DNA from: Istiophorus platypterus
Lineage: Eukaryota > Chordata > Actinopteri > Istiophoriformes > Istiophoridae
Length of the DNA: 64,000 bases
Assembly (NCBI GenBank): GCA_016859345.1
Contig: CM029120.1
Location: forward strand, 5,352,001-5,416,000
Direction of reading: 5' to 3'
The translations under genes and the position numbers were made by a program. The notes beneath the pieces were generated by a model that worked only from the letters and a program-made list of their open reading frames with translations, was not told where the DNA came from and ran no database searches. This document shows positions 1-13,300 of this stretch, piece by piece; the stretch's first letter is position 1, and the number at the start of each line of letters is the position of its first letter.

Positions 1-224
1 GCATGCGTAGTAATTTCATTGATCTCTCTCCAACTTGTGCGTCAAAACCTCACAATGTGATGAAAGAAACATTTCTACTGATGTGTAAAGGGAGACTCTG
101 TTGCATAGAACAGTAATCGCAATCAACTGATTCTAAAAAACAAACAAAAAAAAATCAGTCTTTGTAGTGTAAAAGTCATGTTGGATGAATTAAGACGTCT
201 GACTGGCGCTCGTTAAGGGACAGA
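1..224 (-). other. trip11: trip11 3' UTR, cut by the window edge
   Basis: Sequence after the trip11 stop codon. I find no AATAAA or ATTAAA on the minus strand before the window ends, so the 3' UTR and poly(A) site probably lie to the left of position 1. Confidence 0.6.
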
Positions 225-3200
225 TCACTGCTTTAACAAGTCTTTGAGCACGGCTCCGGCGCTGGCCTCCGCCGAGACCGGCACAGGCGTGAATGAGGGC
301 AGGGCGTCAGAGATGGGCTTCATCAGCAGGTGACCTCCCGAGCCGCCGGGGCCGGAACTGGCGAGCAGGGGAACCGCTGCCGAGCGAGGGGCCAGGAAAG
401 GGTTGGACTCGCCGGCTCGCTTGGCGGCGGCTGCAGCACCTGAGAGGAGAGATGCTAAAGTTTAAATAGGGTTTGACTGGTTTGGGGAATGTCAGAATGA
501 AAACTGCCTCCTGGCTGCCAGGAGCGATTAAGCGCACAGGAGGGGGAAATGTCTCGTGGCGGCAGTTATTCCCTGAGGCCGTTTACCCGAGCTGGCGCTG
601 GAAGCGGCGCTGCTGGTTCTTCTCTGAGGCGGCGCGCTCAGAGTCTTGATGTCGTGGACTCGAAGCTTTGGTGCGGGCAGCGAGGGGGTCGACTCCGTCT
701 CCAGGAACTTTACAAACATCTCTGAGAAGGACTGCAACAACAAAGAACAGGACAGTGTGTGGTGCTGAATTTTGGAGATTTCTTACAGATCCAAGCGGCG
801 TAAATATCCTCTCTGCCCTAAACCGGGAGTAAAGACGTAGCTTCATATATGCATCCTGCTAAGGAATCAGTGTTTTGCTCTAAGACATTTCAGCAGGGCG
901 AATGCTTACTAGTTGAAGAACGGTTCCTAACCAGCTACTCTGCTCAACACGTGTATCCCTTCACATTGGCATTCACATTTGTGTAAATAAAGGCTAGATT
1001 GAGTCGAATTGTCTGCATGTTTAGTAGCGTGTATGCTGCTGCTGTCTTTTTGTAATTTCCTTTAAAATGTGTTAATCATTGTAAAATTGAATGGGCATGA
1101 AGGGGAGGCTTTTATTTTGAAGAATACATATTGATACATTATCGGTGCTATATTTAATGTTTCTTACGTTTCCCAAAGTGTTTATTTTTTATTGTGTTTA
1201 ATTTAATTGTTGCAATGTGTAAACCATACTTTTTCCTGTAAAATGAAAAGATGTGTTTCGACAGGAAGTCTGGCGCTTGTTTTATTTCACGAACAGTTTT
1301 CCACTGTGTCGCACGTCTGCTAGCTTTACTTGCTTTTTTTCCGTCTGGACTTCTTGGAACCGTGTGCATTCCCCTCTCTTTGCTTACGCCTTGTTGCAAA
1401 GGTGAAAGTAAGCTACTTTAAACAGAAGGGGAGGTTGGTTTATGTGTGGCTACTTTTTTTGTAATATGCTCTCTTCTCTCTTTGTTCTGGACTTTTTCCT
1501 TGAGAAAACATAGAGACCCTGCAAATACTTTGTTCCTCCCTAATTGCAGGGAAGTTATGCTGATGCCATGTCCTGTGGCGTTGACTGCTGACAGACAATC
1601 CCGGGAAGTGTGATCATTTTGCATCATACAACACAAGGCAGAGTTAGGCCCAATATGTGTGCACCCTAAATATATCTCCTATAAACCGGGTGCCTCTGCG
1701 GTAAAAGGACTTCATGCGGTGTATGTTACCGAGTTGATGCCTTGGCCACTCGTGGGCCTCTGTGGTGTGTTGGGGACACTCTGTGCTCCCCTGCCTCCAA
1801 GCCAGCTAGACACCCAACCAGTGACACCGTGTCTTCCGTCCTCCTCCAACATCTGCAAGGACCGAAAGACAGGAGGTAAAGAAATGCAGACACGGGTTGT
1901 GGAATTCTCAGTGGCCGCAAAGCCTTCAAAACATTCTCAGACTCCCAATATTCTATGATAAAATACACTGGAGAGGTTATTTATCCTTATTTGACCAAGA
2001 AAGGTTAACGGTTCTGCCTCATACTGCTCATTCAGACTCATTCGAGGAGTAGATTTTCATCTGTATTCGAAGAAGTGGTCGGATTATTTCAGTTCTAATT
2101 GCTCTTGGTTTCCTCTCTGCTTGCCACCGCTTTCTGGAAAATTATTTTTTGGACCTGCTCGCGAGCCAAACTCATGTGTAGGCGCTCCAGTCCTTTGCTG
2201 ACAGCCCACACTCCTAGAAGAAACCTGCGGCTTTATCATTTACTGTCATTCATACTCCCTAATCTGCACCTCCATTAGCTTGGCAGGATTCAGCTGGATG
2301 GACCTCATATATAGAGTGTATGAATCACAGCTTTGGGCCTAAAAGGCACTAGAGGGGGTTGTGTGTGTGTGTCTGTGTGTGTGTGTGTGTGGGGGGGTGC
2401 TGACTGCTCTGCGGGGGCTGATTCTAAAAAAGATGGCTGGTTTTGTGGGACACTTGGCACTTCGTACGACTTAAGTGGAAAATTTGAATAGGAGATGATG
2501 AGGAGATGAAAAAAAAAGTTGAACAACTTCCAACACAATGAAAATGGCTCTTCAGAGGAGTTGTAACCACCTTTGCCCCTTACCCTGTATCTGTTTTCCT
2601 TTAAGAGTGTTGGGTAATTTACTTTGGAATCACTGGCTGGTGTCCCACAGGGCTCTTGCCAGAAAAATCTGCATTAGGAAATGCTTTCTTTTTCAGGGCT
2701 GCGAGGATTTTCAGGGGCAGCCGGAGTTAAAAGTAACTGTTGGACAGTGGGTTTTGTAGTTGATTTTCTCTCAAGGACATGTTTAACTAATTAAACATTT
2801 CAAACACTGGTGGGTGGGGGGGGTCTGTTGTCTCATAGTCAGAGTGAACTGTCATGGTCAGAGTACGGACGTTAAACTAGACAAAAACTGTACTTACTGC
2901 ATTGGCAGGTGATGGGTTTCCTCTGCACAAAAAGTATTTTGAAAAAGGTCCCTGTGTCAGAGAAAAACGCCAACGATACGGCCCTGACATCAATGCCAAC
3001 TTTGTCAAGCTCACGATGCAGGTTACAGTTTTTTTTTTTACTTTGCCACAGCAGCGTTAATTCAACTCCGCAGCATTTCTGAGCCCCAGCTTTTAGATTT
3101 AGGACAAGAGATTTGTCAACTTGAGACCTGGACTCGGGTCGGACTCACTGCAGGTTACAGTACATTATGATATTTTCCATGAGAACTTGATTTGGGCTCA

Positions 3201-5869
3201 CGAACAGTCCAGAATATGATTCCCATAAAAAAACACAACTTGTCATGTTTTTAACAGGACATAGGAAACAAGCTATAACATGTTATTTATTGAGCTGGTA
3301 TTTCTCTTTTTAAAGCTTTAGACAGAGTCTGGATTGTTACTTTCTTGCTTTATGCTGAGCTGGATAACAGTTGCGAGCTTTGTACTTACTGGCCAGAAAA
3401 GAGAGGGCCGTCAATCATCTCAACTAACTCTCAGCAAGAAAGTGAATAAGCGTATCTCCTAAAAAGTCAAACTGCTCCTTTAAGTGCTGCGAGACTCAAC
3501 TAACTTGAGACTTGACCCGCTGAAGAGTTGATTTGAGAGGAGCCTTCAAGCAAAAAAGTTTAAGACTCAACTTGTATCCTGGTCAATATAAGACAGCAAC
3601 CGAGCAGGCCGTCCATCATGGCTTCAATAATTTTATCTTAGGTTGATGAATCTGAAGGACGTGGTCACTAAACTAACACAACTTTAGAGGGAAAATGTCC
3701 AGATAATTTGTCATTTTAATGGTCAACACTAAATAGAAAGAGACTTGAAAAGACTTGCTAACTACCTCTGACATGACTTGGACTTGCCTCAAAGTCTTAG
3801 AGACAGCTCGGTTTAACCAACCAGACTTCTCTCTTTGGTAGAACTAAACCCACATGACAACTGATATGAGCTTGTCACATACAGGTATTGGCATCCAAAT
3901 CCAGAGACTGTTGTGTTTATATAAACTGTCAAAGATGTAATTGGCTGTTATATTGTTATTGGATTTTGTTTTTAATCCTCTCAAATATCTATGTCTCTAA
4001 CAGTCAACCTAAAGGTTTTCATGTTGTAAGTGATTTCACAGCTTTTATGCATGATGTTCCTGTAATTCAAACCTTTATTTACAGAGGGAAGGCCACAAAG
4101 AGCGAGCTTTCTTTTGCAAGGACGCCCTGATCACAATACAGATAAAGAAACAATAACCCACAAATGTGAATGAATCGATAAGAAAGAAGGAATATAAGGT
4201 TCAGGAAAAACTACAAGCAATATATGAAAGCAATAAAAAAACACAATATAAAACATATTAGATTGATAAAAGCAAATTCACTTTAAAAGGTAAAGCTCAA
4301 TTAAAACAATTCAAGCACTCTATGCTTTGTTTCCTAATATTACATCCTGAAAAACCACATTATCAAAGTATGCCTGGCCAGACCGCTTTTATAACCAACA
4401 GCAGCAGTTGATGTTTTTTGTGATGTATTTGTTTCAAAGTAAAACTGCTTTATATTGTTGTGTTTCCATTATTTTGTCCACCACCTGTACTTTTTGATGA
4501 GTTAGCACGTTGTGTAGGGCACTTACATACAGTACACCAAGTTCCTTACCAGAGGTACGAAAATAAGTCTTACATGTATTTGGTAATTTGCAAAAAAAAT
4601 GTGTATCAATAAATTAGTCTTATATATTATTTACTGCTGAAAATAAGGTGCTTATAAGAAGCACCTTATAAGAAAAAAATAAAACCGGGTCAAAAACCTC
4701 ACAAAAAAATGAAAAGCATTTAAGAGTATTTAGGTGTTTAAAAATGGCTGATTTAGGGCAGAAAATATTTTTGTATTTATTTATAGGTAATATGTCATGC
4801 ATTCATTCCTAGTGTGGAACAATGCCACGAACATTGCTTACTGACTGTCTAAGTCATCATACCACAATCAAAAGCTGTGTTATTTATATAAACCCCTGCC
4901 TAAACACATCATCAAGTGATTGCTTGAGCAAATTCTTGGAATACAAGCAGAGAAATCTCTCACCTTATCAACATCTTCTCGGCTCAGGCCCAGAACACTT
5001 CCCATGAGCCTCAGCACATCGGCACGCTTGGTTTTAGGTGTGTGGAAGTATCCCAAGAACAGGTTACGCATCAGGACTCTGGAAGAACAACAATATGAAT
5101 AACGAGGCATGACGTAATTCAGAGTTTAGAGGATGTGATCTCAAGCCAGTTTTCAATACAGCTGCATAAATTATAAATAAACCCAAAATGTATGAATTTG
5201 AATATTTATCTTTCTTTGTTTCTCCTAGGAAACAAGAGGAATATAGGATTTATTTCTAGCAATTCCAACATTTACATGAGATACTTAAAAAATGGGAGGG
5301 TACATCTCTTTATGGTCGCTGTCCTTTGAAAACAACGTATCTCCAAAATATCAACTTATCATGCGCCAAGAAACATAGCCTTGTTTTCAGCTTTGTGTCA
5401 ATGCATTTGTCTGGTAAACCGATGGGTTTTTCAATGGTTTATGCAACTAAAAGAACACTTAATCCCTCACTTTATCTGAAATAAGTTAAAAAAATAAAAT
5501 AAAATATCAAGATCACCAAATTAGAAGATACATTGTTGTCATTGGACAGCATCAAACTCCACAAGTTTTCTCAAATCACAGGCATCAACACTTTGATGAC
5601 GTGACCCAGATCGCGTTTCTATGTCACAGTGTGACCTTTATTTTTTTTAAATAATTCCTTGAAACTGTGGAAGATTTATCTCAGAAATTTATGAGTGTAA
5701 TGGAAACCATATGAGAATTTAATCATAATCTCGTTTAGCTGATAAAGGAGTGTGCGATTTCACCCACACAGGACTCAACTTACTTGTCTATCTTCCCCTC
5801 TGTGCTGTTCAGAAGGTTCATCAGTTTCCTCTGCGCCTCCTCCAACATCTCCTGTCTCACATCCACTGC

Positions 5870-5906
<37 letters not shown>

Positions 5907-7315
5907 CGAAGACATGCATTTGATGCGAGATTTGTGTCCTTGTTGTCCATAGGCCCAGTTTGTGCCTCTACATTCAAGTCACAGTGCTGAGCATCCAATC
6001 TCATGAATGGTGAGATCTTTTAATAACCCTGAAAAACCTTTAACAACACTTACCCTGAAGGTATTTCCAAAATCTTCAAAGACTCTTTTAGCCACTAGGA
6101 TTAAAAAAGTATTCTCTTTAGTTCACCAAAAACTGAAAAATCTTGCAAATTTCATTTGTTTTAGGGTAATTAATAAACTGGTTCGCTTACAGCTTTGCTG
6201 CAGCAGTGGAAGTAAATGAAAGCTCTGATGAAGGACAATACTGTGCTGCAGGAAGTAGTTTGTATATTGTGATCAGAATGGTGGAAAAAAAAGCAAAAAA
6301 AGAAAAGACAGACTGGTTGGTCAGGGTCTCGTTCTAAATCCCAAAACTAGACGGTGGCTTCAGGTGATGTAGGACCAGCACAGTCTACAGACATGAAGTC
6401 CCAGTGGAGCAGGTTTGGGATGAGCTGGACAGAAAGTGAAAGCAAAGCAACCTGCGAGTGCAACATATTTGAGGGAACTCCAGCAAAAGCGTTGGAAAAA
6501 TATTTTGCTAAGTCTCTCTGAACAATATTTGACTTTCATTGGAGAGAGAATGTCCCGAGTCTTCTTGGCTGGTGGGTGGGTCACAAATTAGATTAAATTT
6601 AGGATTTAACATTCCGTGACTCTTTGTTTTTTAAATCTCCAATTGTTTCCTTGTTCTGTGGTTTAATTTAAAAAAACTGAGACATTGAATTATATACACT
6701 TTGATAGCTGGAAAAACAGGGGTGTTCTAAAATGTCTTGTGTTGGGACTGTAACTGATTACAAATTCTTAATTTTGGTCCATGTTGTACAAATTAAGAAA
6801 GAGGATGTGCAGTCTTTCCAATCAGGAATAAGAGGCACAACATGAAATATGGGTGATATCTTTTTTTTTTCCCCTGACTGTGCAAGAGAAGGAATTTTTT
6901 TTATTCATCCAGATGGTTTATGTTACTATCCAAAAAAATAATATTTTCATACAAAATAATAAACAGAGAAAGAAATAATTTAACTTCCACCTAACTGGGT
7001 AGGAAATACAATTAAAATTTAAGGAACAGGTTACAAGATTTTTTTTTTTTTTTTTAAATTGAGTATTTTTTTCTCAACCAGAGGGTTACAGAAGTCTCTG
7101 AGGATTCTGGAAATACCTTCAAAACAGTGGCTGAAAGACTCGGGTTTACAAGGATTGTCAGGTATTTACTTAACTGGATATCAGATTCTTTGCTCTGTGG
7201 CTCAGATGTAATGGTAAGACATGAGGGAACAATGTTACTAAGACTGTGGGTCAGCACATTCTTAAAAGTAATCAACTATTGATAGACCAAAAGTCAATAT
7301 CCTATAGGTGGCTGA

Positions 7316-7399
<84 letters not shown>

Positions 7400-10300
7400 C
7401 ACACACATATATATACATATACATACATATATATATACACATATATATACATATTTATATATATAAGGTTTAAACAAAGGTCTGAAAATCAACCAGAGGG
7501 AAAAAACAGTCTAAGAATTTGCAGTGATGTAATGCTCATATCTGAGGGTGAGATAAGAGTGAAATCTGCTGTGTGACAAGAAATAATATAGTGAAGGGGT
7601 CAGGGGGCTTATAGGTTCACTTATTTTGTCTGATAAGAGCACCAAAATAGAAATATGACCCTGGGAGAAAGAAGACAGAAGTTCATGTTCAAAAGCTGCC
7701 AAGCTATCGAAAGTGACAAAGAACTGCAGATGCTTTACATAACATCTGAAATAAATGGCTAAGAGCTGAACTAAGGTCTTTTATCCAAACGGTCATAAAG
7801 CAGCCTTAAGAACATTTATTCCATTATAACCTCATGAAGACATCTTTATTTTTGCTGTAAAACCGGAAAGCTGAAATTTATGAGCAGTTTATTATGATAA
7901 TCCAATCATTCTCATTCAACATTTGCGGGGGGGGGGGCACACACTCGTGTGGATGCGTAGAAGTTGGCTCACCTTGTTTTTTCAGCTCTTCGATTTGCTC
8001 CTCCTTCAGATCGAGCTGATCGGTCAGGCGAGACGCCGAATCTAGAGCAGCGTTGGCCTCATCAAGGTTCATCTGTCAGGGCGCAAATTCAGCTATAATG
8101 GCTTTCATTCAACTGAAATATAAACTCATATCATCAAGAAATATGAAGGGACTGGAATGTGTGTTGTCTTTAAGGGTTTGCTGTTGACAGCAAATGCTGG
8201 ACATAAATAATGTGAAAAGATTTTCTAATCAGTTATTTATTGTTGTTTACCTGAAGGGCAGATGCTTGGTCCTCCAGCGTCTGAGCTTTTTTTCTCCACT
8301 CCTCCTTCTCCCTCTTGTGCTTTTCGAGCTCTGCCGAGTACATGGCTTTCTCTTCTGATAGGGGAAAAAGAGCCCACAAATGTTATTACAATTAATAGGG
8401 TATTTCATTGCCAGGCTGTAAACACAATCTGCATTTATCAAAACCACCAGGCTGTCTGAATTTAGAAGAAAAAACACAGAAGTCCAAAATAGTTCAAAAT
8501 AACAAAATTCTACTGTACTGCCAAAGAATAAAGAAGTCGTAGGCTGCAGACTTGCCTTGTTGAAATTGCTCTAGCACCATCTGCAGGTTGGAGAGCGACA
8601 CTGCATACTGGTTGACCTGATCTTGGGAAGTCCTGAGTTGTGCGAACGCCTCGTCCCTCTGCTTCACCGCCCCGCTCAGCTGCTCCTGCAGAGACTCCAC
8701 CTGCAAGCTGGCCTGTTGGCTGGAAGCAGCAGGCAGACATGGAGAGACACAGGATGAATGACATTAACCATAAAACTAAACAGATTTTCTTCAGTGTGGA
8801 AACTCTCATCAATGGTGGCTTGAAATGGAACTTAGAGGTAAGTTTGTGAAAAATCTTTGGACTTGGAAAACTGATATGAACAAAAACAAAGGTAACAGTG
8901 ACATCTTTTCAAAAGAAAATTAAAAGAAATAATTGCTAAGCATAAAGGGAATAGGTGGTCATAATCAGACTGGATTGTATTGTTCGTTTCCATCTAATCC
9001 CTAAAAAAACCTGGAGATTCTCTGAGTAATTGAGAAGTCTGACATTATGCAATATCTGTAACACTAGGCTTTATCTGGACCTGACATTTGCATATTGCCC
9101 ATGTAATATTGGAAATCAATTCTGTGATTTGCCCTGAGAAGCACTTATAATAGGTGAATAATTTTGGACCCAAGACAGAACCTTGAGGGACCCCAAAAGA
9201 GAGTTGCGCACCAGAAAAGGAGACCCCCTTTACCAAAACAACTAAGACCTAGTGGACTGGTATAGTGCCACACCAATGATGCCAATTTTTTTTTCTTCAG
9301 ATGGTTCATCATAATATCATAAGTCAAGAAAATGCAAAGAGAGAGAACAAAAACATATACTAATTTAATGTATTTGTATTGATCCCAATTGAATCTGACA
9401 GGCAAATCCTGTGTGTTACCTATCACAGTGTTCTAATTAATATGAAACTGTTTTATTTCAGCGTTATATCTAATAAACACAATGCAGTTTTAGCCTATGC
9501 TAACCTGGCACTTTCCACTGCGGTTGAGGAAGAAGCCAGTTTCTCGTCCAGCATGGTCACCCTCCTTCGTAGTTCAGTCTCCCTGTCCTCTGCAGCGAGA
9601 GCTTCCCTCGTGTATGAGTCCTCAATCTCCAAGAGGTGGTTACGCAACCTTTCCAGCTCCAAGTTGAGACGCTGTTCTTTATCCCTCATGTGCTGGAGCT
9701 ATGAAGAAAACAGAAACACCGTTACATGTGTACATCTACAGGGAAGCCACAGCAGGTTTCGATTCCTTCGCAGTAATTCTGTACTTTCCACGGGCTCAAA
9801 CGTGTTCTCTGGATTTTAAGGTGTTGGAAAATATACAATGTGACACATCATTTTTGCAGCTAGACAACACATCATAGATAGAAGCAGTTCCAATCACTTG
9901 TTGCTTGCGAGTATCAATTCTGTGAATTGCCCATTTGAAAAACGGACATCTTGAAATGAATAAATCCTCCATATTTTTCCCAGACATACTTTTAAGTGTA
10001 AAACCGGGACAATTTCAAGCCTATTTTATTTTTTGTGCTGGCACATGGTGGAAACATTATACAATAAAATTATTATTACATTACATTAACTGACCTTTAA
10101 CAAGAGATAGTTACTAAAACTTCCACTGAATTTTTCTTGCACATAAAAACCCAGCAGTTAGGAGAAATACCATAGATGCAATGCCCACACAGTTCCAATA
10201 AATGCTTGTGGGTGAATACTATCTGTCCCCTTACCTCTGTCTGTACAGCAGTGGTCTCCATCTGTTTCTGCTTGAGTGCCATCATCACCTGATCCCTCTC

Positions 10301-13300
10301 CTGCTGGAAGGCCACAGCTTTCTCCTGCATGGACTTCAGTTCATTCAGGAGCTGATTCAGCTCACCAGACTTACCCTGTGTCACATCATCAGAATAAACC
10401 ATAAGTCTATAAAACTATCCGAGGAATAAAAAGGACCACACAAAATGAGTTTCCAGTTTTAAAATGACATGACGGGTGCATGTTTTCATCGGGATGCATG
10501 AGTAAGAATCATACCCCTAACCCCAGAAATACCATCTACAGAAGACTTACAGTGGAATTAGACCAAAAAATATTGTTTTCCGAAAAATAGTCTCTGTACT
10601 GAAAGCATCAAACATTTTCCCTATAGTAAATATATGATAAAATTCAGGAAAAACAACACATGTAACTTTGAACCTTGAAGTGCCAACTGACCTGCTCTTT
10701 GTCCTTGAGCATCCTCTCCACAGTTGCCGCCTTCTCACTCATTGCACTCAGTTCAAACTCCTTCTCCCTGAGGAGGAGGGAGACTTGCATGTTGGTTTCC
10801 TGCAGCGCTCTGAACTCTGACTCTTTTTCTCGGGAGCGGGCCGCTACGAGCTCATTCTCCTCCTTCAGCTTCTTCACGTCCATTTCCAGGATGAGAGCGC
10901 GCTCTTTCAGGTTTGTCACGGCCTGCTTCAGCACCTCGTTGTCATTCTCTCGGTTACGCAGCGCCTCGCTAACCTGAATGAGTTGGTCTCCTTTGGTTTT
11001 GATGAGCAGGTCTTTCTCCCTCACTGACCTCTGCTGAGCATCCAGCCTCTCCCTGATCTGCCGAACCTCCTCGGCTTGACTTCTCTGCTCATTCTCCGAG
11101 GCAGAAGCGGAGTTGGAGAGCCGGTGGTTGTTCTCCTGAAGAGTCCTGATTGTGTTTTCCTTCTCGGCCAGGTGTCCTCGCAATCGTACAAGTTCCTCCT
11201 GCAGTCTCTCATTGTTTACAGGTGGAGCTGCCTGGTGGCTGGGAGCCTCAGCTGTGAGAGAAGGTTCACTAGACTGAGCAACTACGGTTTCAGGAGTCTG
11301 TGCTACACTGCCCAGTTTACCCAACAGGACGTCCTTGGTGGAGCTCAGCTGGGTGATGGTCTGCTGGACTTGTGCGAGTTCCTGACTCAGACTTCCCAGC
11401 CTCCTCTCCTTCTGCTCGTAGCTCTGGATCAGGCGAGAGTAGTCCACCGACAGCTTGGAGCTACAGTCGCTATCGGCGGAGACCTGACCCTGCAGTTTGA
11501 TCAGCTCCTCCTGCAGCTGGGCCGACTCGTGCTGCATGTTCTTGACAGTCGTAATCACCTGCTGCTTCCACTCCTCCATCTTCTTCACCTGCTGCTTCAG
11601 GGTGTCCCTCTCCTGCAGCAGCTCCTCAAACTGGTTGCTGCTGACGCCTCCGGAGCCGGCGCCAGACTCTCCTCCTGACGACTGCAGGACGGTCACCAGG
11701 GTTTGGCACTTCTGAGTCAATGCATCAATCTCTATGTCCTTCTCCCTGATGATGCGGGACAGGTTCTGGATGGTCTCCTTGAACATCTCGTGGCTTCCTG
11801 AGGGGTCACTCATGTTCGAGAGCCGCTGATTCTCCTGCTGTAGCTTCAACAGAGCGGCCTCCTTCCCCGCCATGATGTCCATGAGGCGGTGATAGTCGGA
11901 GCGAAGCTGGCTGTTCTCTCTGGTCTTCTCATTGAGCACGGCCAGCACTTGCTCTCTTTCCACAGCGTAAGCCTGCAGCTGCTGCTGCAGGAACATGACG
12001 TCCTGGCTGTGTCCGCCGCCACCACCCATGGAGACTCTGGCGTGAAGCGCCTGGATTTCCAGATCCTTCTGCAGGATTGCCTGGGAGAGTTTGCCCACTT
12101 CGTCACGGGACACCACCAGCTGATCCAGCTGTTTGGTCAGTGATAGGTTCTTCTCGTTCAGCTGGCTGATCTCAGTCTCCTTCTCCTTGATGCCTTTTAC
12201 CAGTTTTTCTATTTCTACCTTAGATAGGTCGTGCTTCTCGTTGCCATTCTCCTGATTTAGAGTCTGGGTCTTGTCCTCCTGCAGGATGACGTCTCCCTGC
12301 ACAGGCGGAGAGTCGGCACGGCCCTGACTCACACTGAGCCGATCCACCGTCTGCTGGAGGCGAGCTATCTCCTCGTCTCTGGCATGTATAAGTGTGTCAT
12401 AGTTAAGCGTGGTCTGCTGATGGCGAGCATGAGCCTGCTCAAGCTCACTCTGTTGAGCCTGGAGGGACTGCTGCGACAGGAGGAGAGAAGCCTGCTGCTC
12501 CTCCATGGTTCTCCTTAGGGTCTGGACCTCTTCCTCCAGGCCATTCCTGGAGGACTTGAGCTGGGTGATCTCTGTCTCCAGCTCTGTCATAATGTCCAGG
12601 GTCCTTGGCTCAGCCAGAGGTTGTGGTCTGCTCTGCTGGTCTCTGAGGCGATCGATCTCCTCTTTCAGATGACTGTTCTCCTCCTTCATACCCCCAAGCT
12701 GCTTATCCTTCTCCTCTAGTGCCTGTCTGAGAGCTTCGGCTTCTTTGGTCGCAACTGAGATGCTTTTCTCCATCTCTGTCTGTATTTCCGCAGCATTTTG
12801 TTTTAGAGTATCCATGAAGACGTCCTTTTCTTGCAACAGGTCCGTCAGCTGCTTCTGCCCGGCAACCGTGATCGAGAGCATCTCATTGGTGTCCCTGTGA
12901 TCGGACGTCACCTGCTCGATGTCTCTCTTCAGCTGTGCTATCTCCATGTCTTTCTCCTGGTTGAGTTTGATGGCGCGTTCGTGCTCCATCTGTAAAGCCG
13001 AGGCATCCATGGAGCGAGCTCGAGTCAGCTCGTCGATCGTCTGCTGGTACTGTTTAGCCTGCTCACTCAGTGTCCTCTCAGTCTGCCTCAATTCACCCTC
13101 CAGCTGATTTTTCTCCAGCTTCAAAGCTTCAACGCGGGTTTCCTTTTCTCTCACCGTCCTGCTCAGAGCAGCCTGGCTTTCCTTCATCTGCTTGGTTAGT
13201 TCCTCCACTTTACCCAGAGCCTGCTCACTGTCCTCCTTCAACCTCCTGTTCTCCATCTTCAACTCATAGTCCGCAGACATCACCTCCTCCTGAGAGACCC

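Larger units (their letters stand above)
1853..4963 (-). other. trip11 intron 18 (3.1 kb) with degenerate repeats
   Basis: The longest trip11 intron. It holds a TG/G microsatellite near 2360-2398, a MITE-like teleost repeat ending near 3484, and around 3110-3800 a degenerate tract with recurring 'gacttg'/'cttgag' words that looks like an old element. Short open frames inside it show no recognisable protein similarity and are not called. Confidence 0.6.
5866..7972 (-). other. trip11 intron 16, microsatellite-rich
   Basis: A 2.1-kb intron holding an (AC)17 tract at the exon 17 acceptor and a long AT/AC tract at 7319-7464. Short related segments lie in opposite orientation near 6050-6090 and 7095-7125, sharing the word ggaaataccttca or its complement; they may be ends of an old element. 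No gene is seen. Confidence 0.55.

Noticed and set aside
1659..1968. Open frames on both strands around 1.7-1.97 kb as separate genes
   Set aside because: The real signal is trip11 exon 19 (1852-1730, minus) in a different reading frame, with proper splice sites and similarity to human TRIP11.
7246..7473. Open frame of alternating I, Y, T and H
   Set aside because: Pure product of the AT/AC microsatellite.
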